Source: Ovoidimarina sp038744785
Lineage (GTDB): Bacteria > Pseudomonadota > Alphaproteobacteria > Rhodobacterales > Rhodobacteraceae
Direction of reading: 5' to 3'
Assembly (NCBI GenBank): GCA_038744785.1
Contig: JBCDLX010000007.1
Coordinates: 62,001 to 126,000 of the forward strand
Length of the DNA stretch: 64,000 bases
The notes under the pieces: model-generated
The model's database searches: none
Told to the model about the DNA's origin: nothing
The model's input: only the letters and a program-made list of their open reading frames with translations
Program-made: the position numbers and the translations under genes
Part shown: positions 7,996 through 17,080 of the stretch, in pieces
Layout: every line of letters begins with the position of its first letter
Position numbering within the stretch: the first letter of the stretch is position 1

Positions 7996-9310
7996 CGGCG
8001 CATTTCCACTTGGCCTGCTGATCTCGGCCCCGGCCTCAGGCACTGGCAAGACGACGGTGATGCTGGGCCTTTTGCGCGCGCTGGTCGAAGACGGTCTTGC
8101 CGTGCAGCCGTTTAAGTCCGGACCAGACTACATTGATCCCGCCTTTCACCGGGCTGCGACGGGTCGTGCCTCGTTCAATCTCGACACGTGGGCCATGGGG
8201 CAGGGGCTGTTTGCCGCGATTGCACACCGGGCCGAGGGTGCCGATATCTGTGTGGCCGAGGGGTCGATGGGGCTCTTCGATGGTGTGGCGACCCAGGGGC
8301 GCACTGGGTTCGGATCGAGCGCGGAAACCGCGCATGCCATGGGCTGGCCGGTGATCCTGGTGCTGGATGTCGGGGGACAGGCGCAATCGGCCGCCGCCAC
8401 GGCACTAGGGTTCGCGCGCTATGATCCGGGGTTGCCGGTCGCAGGCGTGATCCTGAACCGGGTGGCAAGTCCGCGCCACGAACGCCTGACGCGGCTTGGG
8501 ATGGAACGGGCTGGCCTCCCCGTCCTTGGGGCCTTGCCACGCCGCGGCGATCTGGCATTGCCCGAACGGCATCTGGGTCTTGTGCAGGCGGTCGAGCATC
8601 CTGATCTGGAAACCGCGATTTCCAGCTATGCTGCGTTCCTGCGTGAACATGTGGATCTGCGTTCAATTCGGAGCGCCGCGCGCAGTCATCCGCCCGGGGA
8701 TCCCGGCCACTTGCCGAAGCCGCCGGCCCAAAGGATCGCACTGGCGCAAGATGCGGCGTTTTCCTTTGCCTACCCACACCTTCTGGAAGGCTGGCGCGAG
8801 GCCGGGGCCGAGCTTTTGCCGTTTTCACCGCTGTCTGACACGCCGCCAGACCCATCGGCTGATCTGGTTTGGCTGCCCGGCGGCTATCCCGAGCTTCATG
8901 CGGGCCGTCTTGCCGCCGCGACCCGGTTTCGCGATGGCCTGCGCCGCCACGCGGAAACCAAACCCGTACATGGCGAATGCGGGGGGTATATGGCACTGGG
9001 CGCAGCTCTGATTGACAAGCACGGGACCTGCCACGAGATGGCAGGGCTTCTCGGCCTTGTCGCGTCCTTTGAGCGTCGCAAGTTTCATCTGGGCTATCGC
9101 CGTGCCGTGTTGCAGGCCCCTATGCCCGGCCAGCCTGCGGGGGCGGCCCTGCGGGGACATGAGTTTCATTATACGACGATCCTTGATCAACCAGACGCAC
9201 CGCTGGCGTCGGTTGCGGATGCCGACGGCAACCCCGTTCCTGAAACCGGATCGTTTTGTGGAAACGTATCTGGTACGTTCTTTCACTTGATCGCAGGGGA
9301 GGACGGATGA
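7988..9310 (+). CDS. cobB: Hydrogenobyrinic acid a,c-diamide synthase CobB
   Basis: CobB amidates the a and c carboxylates of hydrogenobyrinic acid using glutamine and ATP, making the substrate of CobN-CobS-CobT. The 440-aa protein has an N-terminal P-loop of the dethiobiotin-synthetase type, LLISAPASGTGKTTVMLGL, followed by VQPFKSGPDYIDPAFH. The C-terminal half is a class I glutaminase domain with WLPGGYPELHAGRLA and the nucleophile cysteine in HGECGGYMALG; the later HEFHYT motif is also present. Translation probably starts at the ATG 8 bases inside cobM. The stop overlaps cobA. All catalytic elements are visible. Confidence 0.95.
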   Translation: MTNGAFPLGLLISAPASGTGKTTVMLGLLRALVEDGLAVQPFKSGPDYIDPAFHRAATGRASFNLDTWAMGQGLFAAIAHRAEGADICVAEGSMGLFDGVATQGRTGFGSSAETAHAMGWPVILVLDVGGQAQSAAATALGFARYDPGLPVAGVILNRVASPRHERLTRLGMERAGLPVLGALPRRGDLALPERHLGLVQAVEHPDLETAISSYAAFLREHVDLRSIRSAARSHPPGDPGHLPKPPAQRIALAQDAAFSFAYPHLLEGWREAGAELLPFSPLSDTPPDPSADLVWLPGGYPELHAGRLAAATRFRDGLRRHAETKPVHGECGGYMALGAALIDKHGTCHEMAGLLGLVASFERRKFHLGYRRAVLQAPMPGQPAGAALRGHEFHYTTILDQPDAPLASVADADGNPVPETGSFCGNVSGTFFHLIAGEDG

Positions 9311-10038
9311 CAGGTTTCGTCAGCTTCGTTGGTTCTGGCCCCGGGGATCCCGAGCTTTTGACGCTGAAGGCGGCTGACCGCCTGAAACGTGCTGACGCGA
9401 TCCTTTACGATGACCTTTCGGACGGCCCGATCTTGTCTCACGCCCGTCCCGGTGCCGACCTTGTTGGGGTCGGCAAACGTGCGGGTCGTCCCTCACCCCG
9501 GCAGCATCATGTCAGCCGGTTGCTGGTTGACTACGCCCACGGCGGCGGCAGGATCGTGCGGCTGAAGTCAGGGGACGCCGGGCTTTTTGGACGTCTCGAG
9601 GAAGAACTCGTCGCGCTGCGTGAAGCTCAGATTCCGTTCGAGATCATACCAGGTGTGGCGTCGCCCTTGGCCGCCGCCGCCGCCTTGGGCATTCCGTTGA
9701 CCCGGCGGTCCTCTGCGAGGCGTGTGCAATTTATCACCGGCCATGACGTCTCGGGCCGATTGCCTGAAGACTTGAACCTTGATGCACTGGCCGATCCAGG
9801 CGCTTGCACTGTCATTTTCATGGGGAAGCGCACCTTCCCCGAACTTGCGTCGGCCCTGATTGCTCACGGACTTCCATCCAACACGCCTGCGATATTGGCA
9901 GAAGCCGTCGGAACGTCCGAGGCCAACAATACGCGCAGCACTGTTGTGGATCTGGCAGCATCCCTCTCGCAGGACGTCGGAGAGAAACCGGCGCTGATTC
10001 TTTATGGAGCGTTCGCGGATGGGGCGACCAGTGTCTGA
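9307..10038 (+). CDS. cobA: Uroporphyrinogen-III C-methyltransferase CobA (SUMT)
   Basis: SUMT methylates uroporphyrinogen III at C2 and C7 to make precorrin-2, the entry point to the corrin ring. The 243-aa single-domain protein starts with FVSFVGSGPGDPELLTLKA, followed by ADAILYDDLSDGPIL and VGKRAGRPSPRQHH, where the YDDL and GKR motifs are diagnostic of SUMT. The middle VRLKSGDAGLFGRLEEE and late FYMG-like VIFMGKRTFPELA segments also fit. There is no fused siroheme oxidase/ferrochelatase domain, so it is the cobalamin-dedicated form rather than CysG. Start and stop both overlap neighbours. Confidence 0.95.
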   Translation: MTGFVSFVGSGPGDPELLTLKAADRLKRADAILYDDLSDGPILSHARPGADLVGVGKRAGRPSPRQHHVSRLLVDYAHGGGRIVRLKSGDAGLFGRLEEELVALREAQIPFEIIPGVASPLAAAAALGIPLTRRSSARRVQFITGHDVSGRLPEDLNLDALADPGACTVIFMGKRTFPELASALIAHGLPSNTPAILAEAVGTSEANNTRSTVVDLAASLSQDVGEKPALILYGAFADGATSV

Positions 10039-10765
10039 GCTCTGGCTCATTGGCATCGGCACCGGCAACCCGGCGCATGTTACACTTGAAGGACAACAGG
10101 CGCTGCGGGATGCCGCACTGATCCTGGTTCCGCGCAAAGGTCCGGAAAAAGCAGACCTAGCCGAGCTACGCCACAGCATACTCGCGGCGAGCGGAAGTAC
10201 CGCACCGGTCGTCGAATTCGATATGCCGGTGCGCGACGAAAGCCTGCCCTATGAAGACCGGGTCGCACGCTGGCATGACGCGATCGCGCAGATCTGGGCT
10301 GAAAAGATCGCCAACGCGCGCCCCGAAGGACCTGTTGCGCTTTTGGTCTGGGGCGATCCGGGGCTTTACGATTCGACCCTGCGCATTGCGAGCCGGCTCG
10401 CACCAAAGCCCGACTTACGTGTGGTTCCCGGGATTACCGCGCTTCAGGCGCTGACGTCAGCGCACGGAGTTCCCTTCAACGCTGTGAACGGTGCTGTGAC
10501 CGTGACAACCGGGCGGCGCTTGCGCGATCACGGTTGGCCCGACGGGGCCCAGACTGTCGCGGTGATGCTGGACGGGGCCTGCAGTTTTCAGGATCTCGCG
10601 TCCGATGGGCTTCATATTTGGTGGGGTGGATTTCTTGGCATGCCTGAGCAAGTGTTAGACGCGGGGCCATTGGCGGACGCCGGACCGCGTATTGTCGCTA
10701 TCCGGGCCAAGGCGCGTGCCCGCCATGGGTGGATCATGGATTGCTACCTGCTTCGTAAAGACTAG
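10019..10765 (+). CDS. cobF: Precorrin-6A synthase (deacetylating) CobF
   Basis: CobF methylates C1 of precorrin-5 and extrudes the C20/C1 acetyl fragment to give precorrin-6A; it is found only in the aerobic pathway. The 248-aa protein begins ELWLIGIGTGNPAHVTLEGQ and continues with LILVPRKGPEKADLAELR, the family's hallmark. It also carries VALLVWGDPGLYDSTLRIA and VVPGITALQAL, as in other tetrapyrrole methylases. The start could be ATG 10019, used here, or GTG 10031, which partly overlaps the cobA stop. This is the last gene of the cob operon. A short inverted repeat (AGCCGGA at 10764, TCCGGCT at 10791) follows, but it lacks a T run. Confidence 0.93.
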   Translation: MGRPVSELWLIGIGTGNPAHVTLEGQQALRDAALILVPRKGPEKADLAELRHSILAASGSTAPVVEFDMPVRDESLPYEDRVARWHDAIAQIWAEKIANARPEGPVALLVWGDPGLYDSTLRIASRLAPKPDLRVVPGITALQALTSAHGVPFNAVNGAVTVTTGRRLRDHGWPDGAQTVAVMLDGACSFQDLASDGLHIWWGGFLGMPEQVLDAGPLADAGPRIVAIRAKARARHGWIMDCYLLRKD

Positions 10766-10847
10766 CCGGAGTCGGAAGCGGGACGCATGTTCCGGCTTAC
10801 ATGTCGCATTTGGCCTTGACCGCTTCCGCCCCCCTGCGCTTTATCGA

Positions 10848-11027
10848 AGTGATGGTTCCCCGAGGCGGTCCGCCGACGGGATGAAAAGGGAATACGGTGC
10901 GGGCTTTGCCCCAACTCCGTAACTGCCCCCGCAACTGTGAGCGGCGAGCGACCCCGAGAAGACCACTGGACACGGGTCCGGGAAGGTTCGGGAAAGCAAT
11001 GAACCGCAAGTCAGGAGACCTGCCATC
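10848..11027 (+). promoter_or_regulatory. Cobalamin (AdoCbl-type) riboswitch
   Basis: The leader contains the ordered sequence blocks of a B12 riboswitch. GGTTCCC lies near 10854 with GATGAAAAGGGAATACGGTG at about 10879-10898, then CCCCCGCAACTGTGAGCGG around 10926-10944, then GACCACTGG near 10961. The highly conserved B12 box AAGTCAGGAGACCTGCC ends at 11024. It sits about 140 bases before the DUF1636 gene and the ABC importer genes, so binding of cobalamin should switch that operon off. No such leader is seen in front of the cob synthesis genes within the window. The boundaries are approximate, since the secondary structure was not folded. Confidence 0.93.
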
Positions 11028-11163
11028 ACCGGCGTGACATATACGCCGGCCTTTCAACTCGATGCAGGCGGGGTGCCTGGTCAGGAGCATATGATGACCA
11101 AGCGGCGTATACCGCAACGACATGGTTCTGTTCCCTCCGCTCTCCCCAAGCGCGGAGGCCCTG

Positions 11164-11559
11164 ATGGAACACCGAATAACAATCTGTACATCCTGCCGGC
11201 ACAAAGGAACTCAATGCCGTCCCGGCTATGAACTGATCGAGCGTCTTCGCGGCGCCATTGCCAGTGCGGGCGACGCCGTGCCTGAGGCGTTCGAAATCTC
11301 GGGCGTCGCGTGCATGGCCGGATGTGACCGACCGTGCACCGTTGCCTATCATGGCACGAAGAAAGCGACCTATCTGTTCGGAGACATCGACCCGTCGACC
11401 GATATCGACGATCTGGTAGCCTTTGCCCGCCAATACGCTGAACTCGAAGATGGCTGGTGTTCGTCGGTGGACCGCCCTGGAAAGCTTCGAACCGCGACCC
11501 TGGCCCGCGTTCCGGCCGCCATCGTGGCGATCGAAGCGACAAAGGCGCGGGCTTCGTGA
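11164..11559 (+). CDS. DUF1636 family cysteine-rich (metal-binding) protein
   Basis: This 131-aa cytosolic protein has two cysteine clusters: TICTSCRHKGTQC at the N-terminus and GVACMAGCDRPC in the middle. This pattern resembles thioredoxin-like 2Fe-2S ferredoxins and the DUF1636 family of predicted metal-binding proteins, which is often found next to cobalamin genes in alphaproteobacteria. It is the first gene after the B12 riboswitch and its TGA overlaps the GTG start of the ATPase gene, so it is co-translated with the importer. The exact role is unknown: electron donor for corrinoid reduction and a metal chaperone are both possible. The start at ATG 11164 removes 14 uninformative upstream residues. 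Confidence 0.8.
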   Translation: MEHRITICTSCRHKGTQCRPGYELIERLRGAIASAGDAVPEAFEISGVACMAGCDRPCTVAYHGTKKATYLFGDIDPSTDIDDLVAFARQYAELEDGWCSSVDRPGKLRTATLARVPAAIVAIEATKARAS

Positions 11560-12371
11560 GCCCGGCAAGTCTTTGCGTTGCCAACCTTTCCTGGTCGCCT
11601 GGCCGCGGAGGGGCGCCTGTCCTGCATGCAACCAGTTTCGAGCTGGCAGCCGGGCGCGTGTTGGGGATCGTCGGGCCAAACGGGGCGGGAAAGACCACGC
11701 TTCTTCGCTTGCTCTATCGGTTTTATCGCCCTGTAACCGGAACCGTTCGTGTGGACGGGGACGACATTTGGAGCTTGTCGGCCCGGGGTGTCGCGCAACG
11801 CGTCGCCGCGGTTTTGCAAGAGCAGCCAAGCGATTTCGCACTTACGGTCCAAGAGATTGTCGCGCTTGGCCGGACGCCGCATCGCCGCGGGTTCGGGGGG
11901 GCAGGGGGTGCAAGGGACGCAGACATCATCGCGCGAGCGCTTGAACAGTTGCGGCTCGACGGTCTTGCCTATCGCCGATTGGGCACGCTTTCGGGTGGCG
12001 AACGCCAACGGGTGATGGTGGCCCGCGCCCTTGCGCAGGAACCTCGCCTGTTGATCCTTGATGAGCCGACGAACCATCTGGACATCCGCCACCAGCTTGA
12101 GGTTCTGGATTTGATCCGGAACCTGCCCCTTACGATTGTGACATCGTTGCACGACCTGAACCTGACATCGGGCGTGTGCGACGATGTCCTGCTTCTGGAC
12201 GCGGGCCGAACGCTTGGGTTCGGACCACCGGCAGAGGTGCTGACCGAAACCGCTGTTTCCGGCGTCTTCAAGATCAACGCGCGGCGCGAACACCTTGTCC
12301 CCAGCGGGATCGAACACCTGACTTATCATCTAAATGGAAAAGGAACCTCTCATGAAACAAGCATTTCTTAG
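11556..12371 (+). CDS. ABC transporter ATP-binding protein (BtuD/FecE-like)
   Basis: The nucleotide-binding subunit of a vitamin B12/iron-chelate type importer, 271 aa. It has Walker A GPNGAGKTT (residues 40-48), a Q-loop around VLQEQPSD, signature LSGGE (145-149), Walker B LLILDE (165-170), a D-loop NHLD and switch His199 in TSLHDLN. The start is GTG 11556, overlapping the DUF1636 stop as GTGA. The stop lies 20 bases into the binding-protein gene, so the two are translationally coupled. The riboswitch upstream suggests a corrinoid or another B12-linked substrate, but the fold alone does not separate cobalamin from siderophore importers. Confidence 0.9.
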   Translation: MSPASLCVANLSWSPGRGGAPVLHATSFELAAGRVLGIVGPNGAGKTTLLRLLYRFYRPVTGTVRVDGDDIWSLSARGVAQRVAAVLQEQPSDFALTVQEIVALGRTPHRRGFGGAGGARDADIIARALEQLRLDGLAYRRLGTLSGGERQRVMVARALAQEPRLLILDEPTNHLDIRHQLEVLDLIRNLPLTIVTSLHDLNLTSGVCDDVLLLDAGRTLGFGPPAEVLTETAVSGVFKINARREHLVPSGIEHLTYHLNGKGTSHETSIS

Positions 12372-13287
12372 CTGCGCTGCCCTGATTTTGGGGGCTGGCG
12401 TCGCGGCAGCGGACACCACGGTTCAAAGCTGCAACCGCTCTGTCACATTCGATGCGCCGCCTGAACGCGCGATCTCGAACGATGTGAATCTGACCGAGAT
12501 GATGCTTGTCCTTGGTCTTGCGGACCGCATGGTGGGGTACACGGGCATCTCTGGCTGGAAAACGCTTGACGAGGAGATGCGCGCAGGCGTCGAGGAACTG
12601 CCAGAGCTTTCGGCGAAGTACCCGTCAAAGGAAGTGTTGGTCGGCGCCGACGCCGATTTCTTTTTTGCCGGTTGGAACTATGGGATGAAGGTCGGCGGCG
12701 AAGTCACGCCTGAAACACTGGAGCCATTCGGGATCCAGGTCTACGAGCTTACTGAGAGCTGCACGCATATCATGCAGAAGGACAAGGCTAGCATCGAAGA
12801 CATGTACGCTGACCTTCTGAACCTCGGCCTAATTTTCGGGGTAGAGGACAAAGCCGCTGAGCTAGTCGACGGGTATCGGGCAGAACTCACCAGTTTCTCG
12901 GACACCCTCGAAACCGGCGAACCGCTTCGGGTTTTTGTTTATGACAGCGGCGAAGACACTCCCTTTACGGCCGGTCGGTACGCAATGCCCACAGCCCTGA
13001 TCGAGGCCGCCGGGGGCACCAACATCATGGACGACTTTGAGAAAAGCTGGGCCACTGTCACATGGGAAGAGGTCGTCGAGCGTAACCCTGAAGTCGTTGT
13101 GATCGTGAACTATGGCGAGGTCACTGCCGAACAGAAGCGTGAGTTCATGATGTCGAACCCGGCTTTTGCCGATCTGGACGCCGTCAAGAACGATCGCTTT
13201 GTAACCCTGGAATACGTCGAGGCCACACCCGGGCCTCGCAATATTCGGGCGGTTAAGACCTTGGCCCAAGCGTTCTGGGGAGAGTAG
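12352..13287 (+). CDS. Periplasmic substrate-binding protein of the B12/iron-chelate family
   Basis: This 311-aa protein starts with a clear Sec signal peptide (MKQAFLSCAALILGAGVAAA, cleavage after the AAA or AAD region). It continues as a class III (TroA/BtuF-like) binding protein: SCNRSVTFDAPPERAISND, then LGLADRMVGYTG, a DADFFFAGWNYG segment, and a C-terminal lobe ending in NIRAVKTLAQAFWGE. The start is set at ATG 12352 because AGGA lies 7 bases upstream and it gives a normal signal peptide; ATG 12334 would add six residues. At about 290 mature residues it is longer than enterobacterial BtuF and closer to iron-chelate binders, so the ligand is open. It is coupled to the ATPase upstream and the permease downstream. 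Confidence 0.88.
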   Translation: MKQAFLSCAALILGAGVAAADTTVQSCNRSVTFDAPPERAISNDVNLTEMMLVLGLADRMVGYTGISGWKTLDEEMRAGVEELPELSAKYPSKEVLVGADADFFFAGWNYGMKVGGEVTPETLEPFGIQVYELTESCTHIMQKDKASIEDMYADLLNLGLIFGVEDKAAELVDGYRAELTSFSDTLETGEPLRVFVYDSGEDTPFTAGRYAMPTALIEAAGGTNIMDDFEKSWATVTWEEVVERNPEVVVIVNYGEVTAEQKREFMMSNPAFADLDAVKNDRFVTLEYVEATPGPRNIRAVKTLAQAFWGE

Positions 13288-13291
13288 GCAG

Positions 13292-14344
13292 TTGAGCGAG
13301 ACCACTGCTCGCACGCGCACCGCCAGACGGCCCGGTTTATCTTTCGGCCTTGTGCTTGGCGGCTTGGGCGCGCTCGTGGTTTCGCTTTCACTCGCAGTAT
13401 CCGTGGGAGCGGTTTCGGTGCCATTGGGCACTGTTTGGGGCGTACTGATCAACAAACTGTCGCCGGGCTTGATCGAGCAAACGTGGAGCCAGGGCCGCGA
13501 AGCAATTGTATGGGAGATCCGATTCCCAAGGGCGATTCTTGCGATGATGGTCGGGGCTGGTCTTGCGCTTGTCGGGGCGAGCCTTCAGGCGGTCACTCGC
13601 AATCCGCTGGCCGATCCTCACCTTCTCGGGATCTCTTCGGGCGGGGCATTCGGGGCGATCCTGGCCCTTCTCCATACCGGATTGTTCCTGGGACTTTTGA
13701 CAGTGCCGCTTATGGCGTTTCTGGGAGCGCTTATGGCGACTGGGATTGTTCTGGCAGTATCGCGAATTGCCGACGCGACCAGCGCTGATCGACTGGTTCT
13801 GGCGGGTGTTGCGGTTTCCTTTATTGTCATGGCCGCAGCCAACGTTCTGATCTTTCTTGGCGATCCGCGCGCATCGCATGTTGTGGTGTTCTGGATGTTA
13901 GGCGGGCTTGGGTTGGCGCAATGGAGCCAGCTTATATACCCGCTCGTGGTTCTTGTTGGATGCGGTGTATGGTTGATGTCACGAGCCGTGGCCCTGAACG
14001 CGATGACGGTCGGCGATGAAACGGCGTCGACCCTTGGTATCCCGGTGGCCCGTTTCAGGCTTCTTGTCTTCGTCGTGGGTGCCCTGATCACGGGCGTAAT
14101 GGTCGCGTTTTCGGGGATCATCGGATTTGTCGGTCTAATGGTGCCGCATATCGTCCGAATGCTTGTGGGTGGGGACTACAAGCGCGTTCTTCCGATGTCC
14201 GTTCTCGCTGGTGCAATCTTCCTTCTTTGGGCTGACATCGCGGCGCGAACCGTCATGGCGCCAGAAGACATGCCAATTGGAATTGTAACAGGTCTGATTG
14301 GAGGTGCGTTCTTCGTCTGGCTACTGGGGCGTCGACGACTCTAG
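13292..14344 (+). CDS. FecCD/BtuC family ABC permease
   Basis: The 350-aa integral membrane subunit has about nine to ten transmembrane helices and the family hallmarks: RFPRAILAMMVGAGLALVGA, then QAVTRNPLADPHLLGISSGG and FVGLMVPHIVRMLVGGDYKR, the coupling segment that meets the ATPase. The only sensible start is TTG 13292, preceded by a strong GGGGAGAG Shine-Dalgarno element 8 bases upstream; no ATG occurs near. It lies 4 bases after the binding-protein gene and closes the riboswitch-controlled operon. A single permease gene suggests a homodimer. No TonB-dependent outer-membrane receptor is in the window. Confidence 0.93.
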   Translation: MSETTARTRTARRPGLSFGLVLGGLGALVVSLSLAVSVGAVSVPLGTVWGVLINKLSPGLIEQTWSQGREAIVWEIRFPRAILAMMVGAGLALVGASLQAVTRNPLADPHLLGISSGGAFGAILALLHTGLFLGLLTVPLMAFLGALMATGIVLAVSRIADATSADRLVLAGVAVSFIVMAAANVLIFLGDPRASHVVVFWMLGGLGLAQWSQLIYPLVVLVGCGVWLMSRAVALNAMTVGDETASTLGIPVARFRLLVFVVGALITGVMVAFSGIIGFVGLMVPHIVRMLVGGDYKRVLPMSVLAGAIFLLWADIAARTVMAPEDMPIGIVTGLIGGAFFVWLLGRRRL

Positions 14345-14848
14345 CCTTCACCCGACTGGCGTCTAGCAAGGTCGAATTTCTGCCAGGTTGGGCAGTCTGA
14401 TATCTTGAATGTCAGGAGACTTGTCAGTCACCACATCACGAAAGCGTGCCCGGGGAAAAGGTGCGTGATCACCCTAGACGTGTTTTTGTATCGGGCGGAT
14501 CTGGAGGTCCAGCTTTCCAAATTCGGCGATCTGAAACCCTGAAGAGCCCAATGAGAATTGGGGATGGCGGCCGGAATCGAAGATCGATCTGGCCGTCTGT
14601 CCAATCCGGGCGATTTGGCCAGCGCGTTCGATTCATGGCTTGCTAGAAGGTATTTTCTGCGCGATCTGATGCTATCAGTCTCAGGCGATTTCACAACTTC
14701 TGTCAAAATTGTGAGCGGCAAACGGCAGTGCGATCTGCCACATAGTGTTTGTCGCATTTGTTCCGAGGATTGGACCCGGGTTCGATTGGAACGCTCTTGC
14801 CAAGAAGTGTCGGTGCGCGACCCGACACAACCGAGGAATGTTCTCCCC
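14345..14848. other. Intergenic leader before egtB, 504 bases, no gene seen
   Basis: No convincing coding sequence, RNA gene or repeat is visible here. The egtB frame stays open through much of the stretch (from about 14558), but the translated text has no resemblance to the EgtB family and no good ribosome site, so it was left out of the gene. The region must hold the end of the importer transcript and the egtBD promoter. It is more AT-rich near 14640-14720 than the flanking genes. Confidence 0.5.
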
Positions 14849-16111
14849 ATGCCTGCCCCGCTCAAAGCTGCTTCGACGAACGAAGTTTTGGATTTGTTTG
14901 CCCGCACAAGAGCACGCACGGACGCTCTTGTGGCGCCGCTCTGCCCCGAAGATATGATGTTGCAGAGCATGGAAGACGCGTCGCCGGCAAAATGGCATCT
15001 AGCACACACGACTTGGTTTTTTGAAGAGTTTATCCTTCGACCGCGCTTGAAGGATTACACATCGCCCGACGATCGGTTCGCTTTTCTTTTCAATTCTTAC
15101 TACGTACAGGCCGGGCCACGTCACGCGCGTGACAAGCGTGGGCTTGTGTCCCGCCCCGATGGCGAGGCTGTCCGCTCGTACCGATCTTATGTCGAAGATG
15201 CCCTGTCTGATCTGCTGGCCCAAGACCGGGACGATGCAGAAGATATTGCGGGCTTGGTCGAGCTGGGATGCCATCACGAAATGCAGCATCAGGAGTTGCT
15301 CGTGACCGACCTTCTTCATGGTCTCAGCTTCAATGCTCTTCTGCCGGTGTACAAAGACCCGGAGCCGTTGGCCGTCGGCCAGGAGGTGCCCTTAACCTTC
15401 ACCCGTCACGACGGGGGTTTGGTTGAGATCGGGCACAATGGCGGCGCGTTCGCCTATGATTGCGAAGGGCCACGGCACAGGGTTTTCTTGGCTCCATTTC
15501 AAATGGCTAACCGGCCAGTGACCAACCGCGACTGGATCACATTCATCGAAGATGGCGGATATTCCGATTCTCGGCTTTGGCTGATGGAAGGGCATGCTGT
15601 TGCCCAGCGTGAAGAGTGGGGCCATCCGCTATATTGGTGGAAGCGAGACGACGAGTGGTGGAGTTATACACTGCGCGGGCCTCAACCGGTTTCGCTCGAC
15701 GCACCTGTGGTACATGTCAGCTATTATGAGGCCGATGCCTTCGCGCGCTGGGCGGATGCGCGACTACCGACCGAGGCAGAGCATGAAATCGCCTTCCAAG
15801 AGATCCCGATCAGCGGCAATCTGATGGGCGACGCCCATGCATTGGGTGCTTTCAGACCTTTGCCGGGCAATGGGATTTGGGGCGATGTCTGGGAGTGGAC
15901 TGCTTCTGATTTTGCGCCTTACCCCGGGTTCAGTGCGCCGGAGGGTGCCTTGGGCGAATACAACGGCAAGTTTATGGTTAATCAGCGGGTCTTGCGTGGC
16001 GGATCATGTGCGACGCCGCGTGAACAGATGAGGATCACGTACAGAACCTTCTTTTACCCGCAACAGCGTTGGCAGATGCTGGGTCTTCGGTTGGCAAAGG
16101 ATGCTGTTTGA
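14849..16111 (+). CDS. egtB: Ergothioneine biosynthesis protein EgtB (iron-dependent sulfoxide synthase)
   Basis: EgtB joins a thiol donor (gamma-glutamylcysteine or cysteine) to hercynine with O2, forming the sulfoxide precursor of ergothioneine. The 420-aa protein has an N-terminal DinB-like domain with the iron ligands: a first histidine in WHLAHTTWFFEE (His53) and HEMQHQE (His143, His147). The C-terminal FGE-sulfatase-type domain includes GIWGDVWEWTASDFAPYPGF and LRGGSCATPREQMRITYR. ATG 14849 gives the standard N-terminus. The stop and the egtD start share one base (TGATG). With only egtB and egtD present, the final lyase (EgtE) must be elsewhere or replaced. Confidence 0.93.
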   Translation: MPAPLKAASTNEVLDLFARTRARTDALVAPLCPEDMMLQSMEDASPAKWHLAHTTWFFEEFILRPRLKDYTSPDDRFAFLFNSYYVQAGPRHARDKRGLVSRPDGEAVRSYRSYVEDALSDLLAQDRDDAEDIAGLVELGCHHEMQHQELLVTDLLHGLSFNALLPVYKDPEPLAVGQEVPLTFTRHDGGLVEIGHNGGAFAYDCEGPRHRVFLAPFQMANRPVTNRDWITFIEDGGYSDSRLWLMEGHAVAQREEWGHPLYWWKRDDEWWSYTLRGPQPVSLDAPVVHVSYYEADAFARWADARLPTEAEHEIAFQEIPISGNLMGDAHALGAFRPLPGNGIWGDVWEWTASDFAPYPGFSAPEGALGEYNGKFMVNQRVLRGGSCATPREQMRITYRTFFYPQQRWQMLGLRLAKDAV

Positions 16112-17058
16112 TGGACGGCTCACAGCCCGCAGTGGCGACATCAATCGAACTCGCGGCAGATGCTCTGTATGGTCTGGGCCAACAGCCTAAGGCTCTTAAG
16201 CCCAAATGGCTCTACGATGCCCGTGGAAGCACCCTGTTTGAAGAGATAACACAGCTTCCGGAATACTATCTGACGCGCGTTGAAACGTCGATCCTGCGCG
16301 AAAATGCAGAAGGTCTTGCAGCTTACATCCCGCATGACGGGGTTCTCTTTGAACTGGGGGCCGGCGCGTCGGTCAAGACCCGGATCCTTCTTGACGCCGT
16401 GCGCGGTCCTATGACGTATGCGCCTTTCGATATCTCCGAAACGTTCCTGCAAGAAACCGCCGAGGCGCTGCGCCGGTATTATCCCCACATCCGGATAGAA
16501 CCGATTGTGGGCGATTTCTTCATGAATCCACCTTGGCCGTCAGACCTTTTGAACAGCCCAAAGACGGTTTTCTTCCCGGGCTCCACCATCGGGAACCTCC
16601 CCCCGGACGAGGCGGACGCACTCCTTGCGCGGGCGCGGAACTGGCCGAATGTCGAGCGTTTCATTCTGGGACTGGATTGCGTGAAGGATGTGGACCGGAT
16701 GGTCGCGGCCTACGATGACAATCAGGGCGTAACGGCACAATTCATCTCAAACATTCTCAGCCGCCTGAATACCGAAGCCTGCGCTGATTTCGATCTGGAT
16801 GCCTTCGATTACCGTGCATCCTGGAACGAAGAAAAGTCGCAGATCGAGATGCGGTTGATCGCGAACAAGCCTGTCTCAGTGCTGCTGGACGGGCACGATG
16901 TCGCTTTCGAGAGGGGCGAGCCCATTTTGGTCAGTACTTCTAGGAAATTCACGCCAGAGGTTTTGGCGGCAATGGCGTCTAACGCAGGCTGGCGCGTCGA
17001 GACCAGCTTTCAAGACGCGGGCAACGAGTTCCTGCTGGCGGTCCTGGCTCGCGCGTAG
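16111..17058 (+). CDS. egtD: L-histidine N(alpha)-methyltransferase EgtD
   Basis: EgtD uses three SAM molecules to trimethylate the alpha-amino group of histidine, giving hercynine, the EgtB substrate. The 315-aa protein shows the conserved order of the family: PKWLYDARGSTLFEEITQLP, then YYLTRVETSIL, then VLFELGAGASVKTRILLD (SAM site), YAPFDISETFL and FFPGSTIGNLPP. The start ATG overlaps the egtB stop by one base, so the two are coupled. The product ergothioneine is a cytosolic thiol antioxidant. Identity and boundaries are secure. Confidence 0.95.
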   Translation: MDGSQPAVATSIELAADALYGLGQQPKALKPKWLYDARGSTLFEEITQLPEYYLTRVETSILRENAEGLAAYIPHDGVLFELGAGASVKTRILLDAVRGPMTYAPFDISETFLQETAEALRRYYPHIRIEPIVGDFFMNPPWPSDLLNSPKTVFFPGSTIGNLPPDEADALLARARNWPNVERFILGLDCVKDVDRMVAAYDDNQGVTAQFISNILSRLNTEACADFDLDAFDYRASWNEEKSQIEMRLIANKPVSVLLDGHDVAFERGEPILVSTSRKFTPEVLAAMASNAGWRVETSFQDAGNEFLLAVLARA

Positions 17059-17080
17059 TCCATTTTTGTGGACGGTAGCC

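Noticed and set aside
10764..10797. Hairpin AGCCGGA/TCCGGCT after cobF as a terminator
   Set aside because: The loop is about 20 bases, the stem is short and no T run follows; it may be chance.
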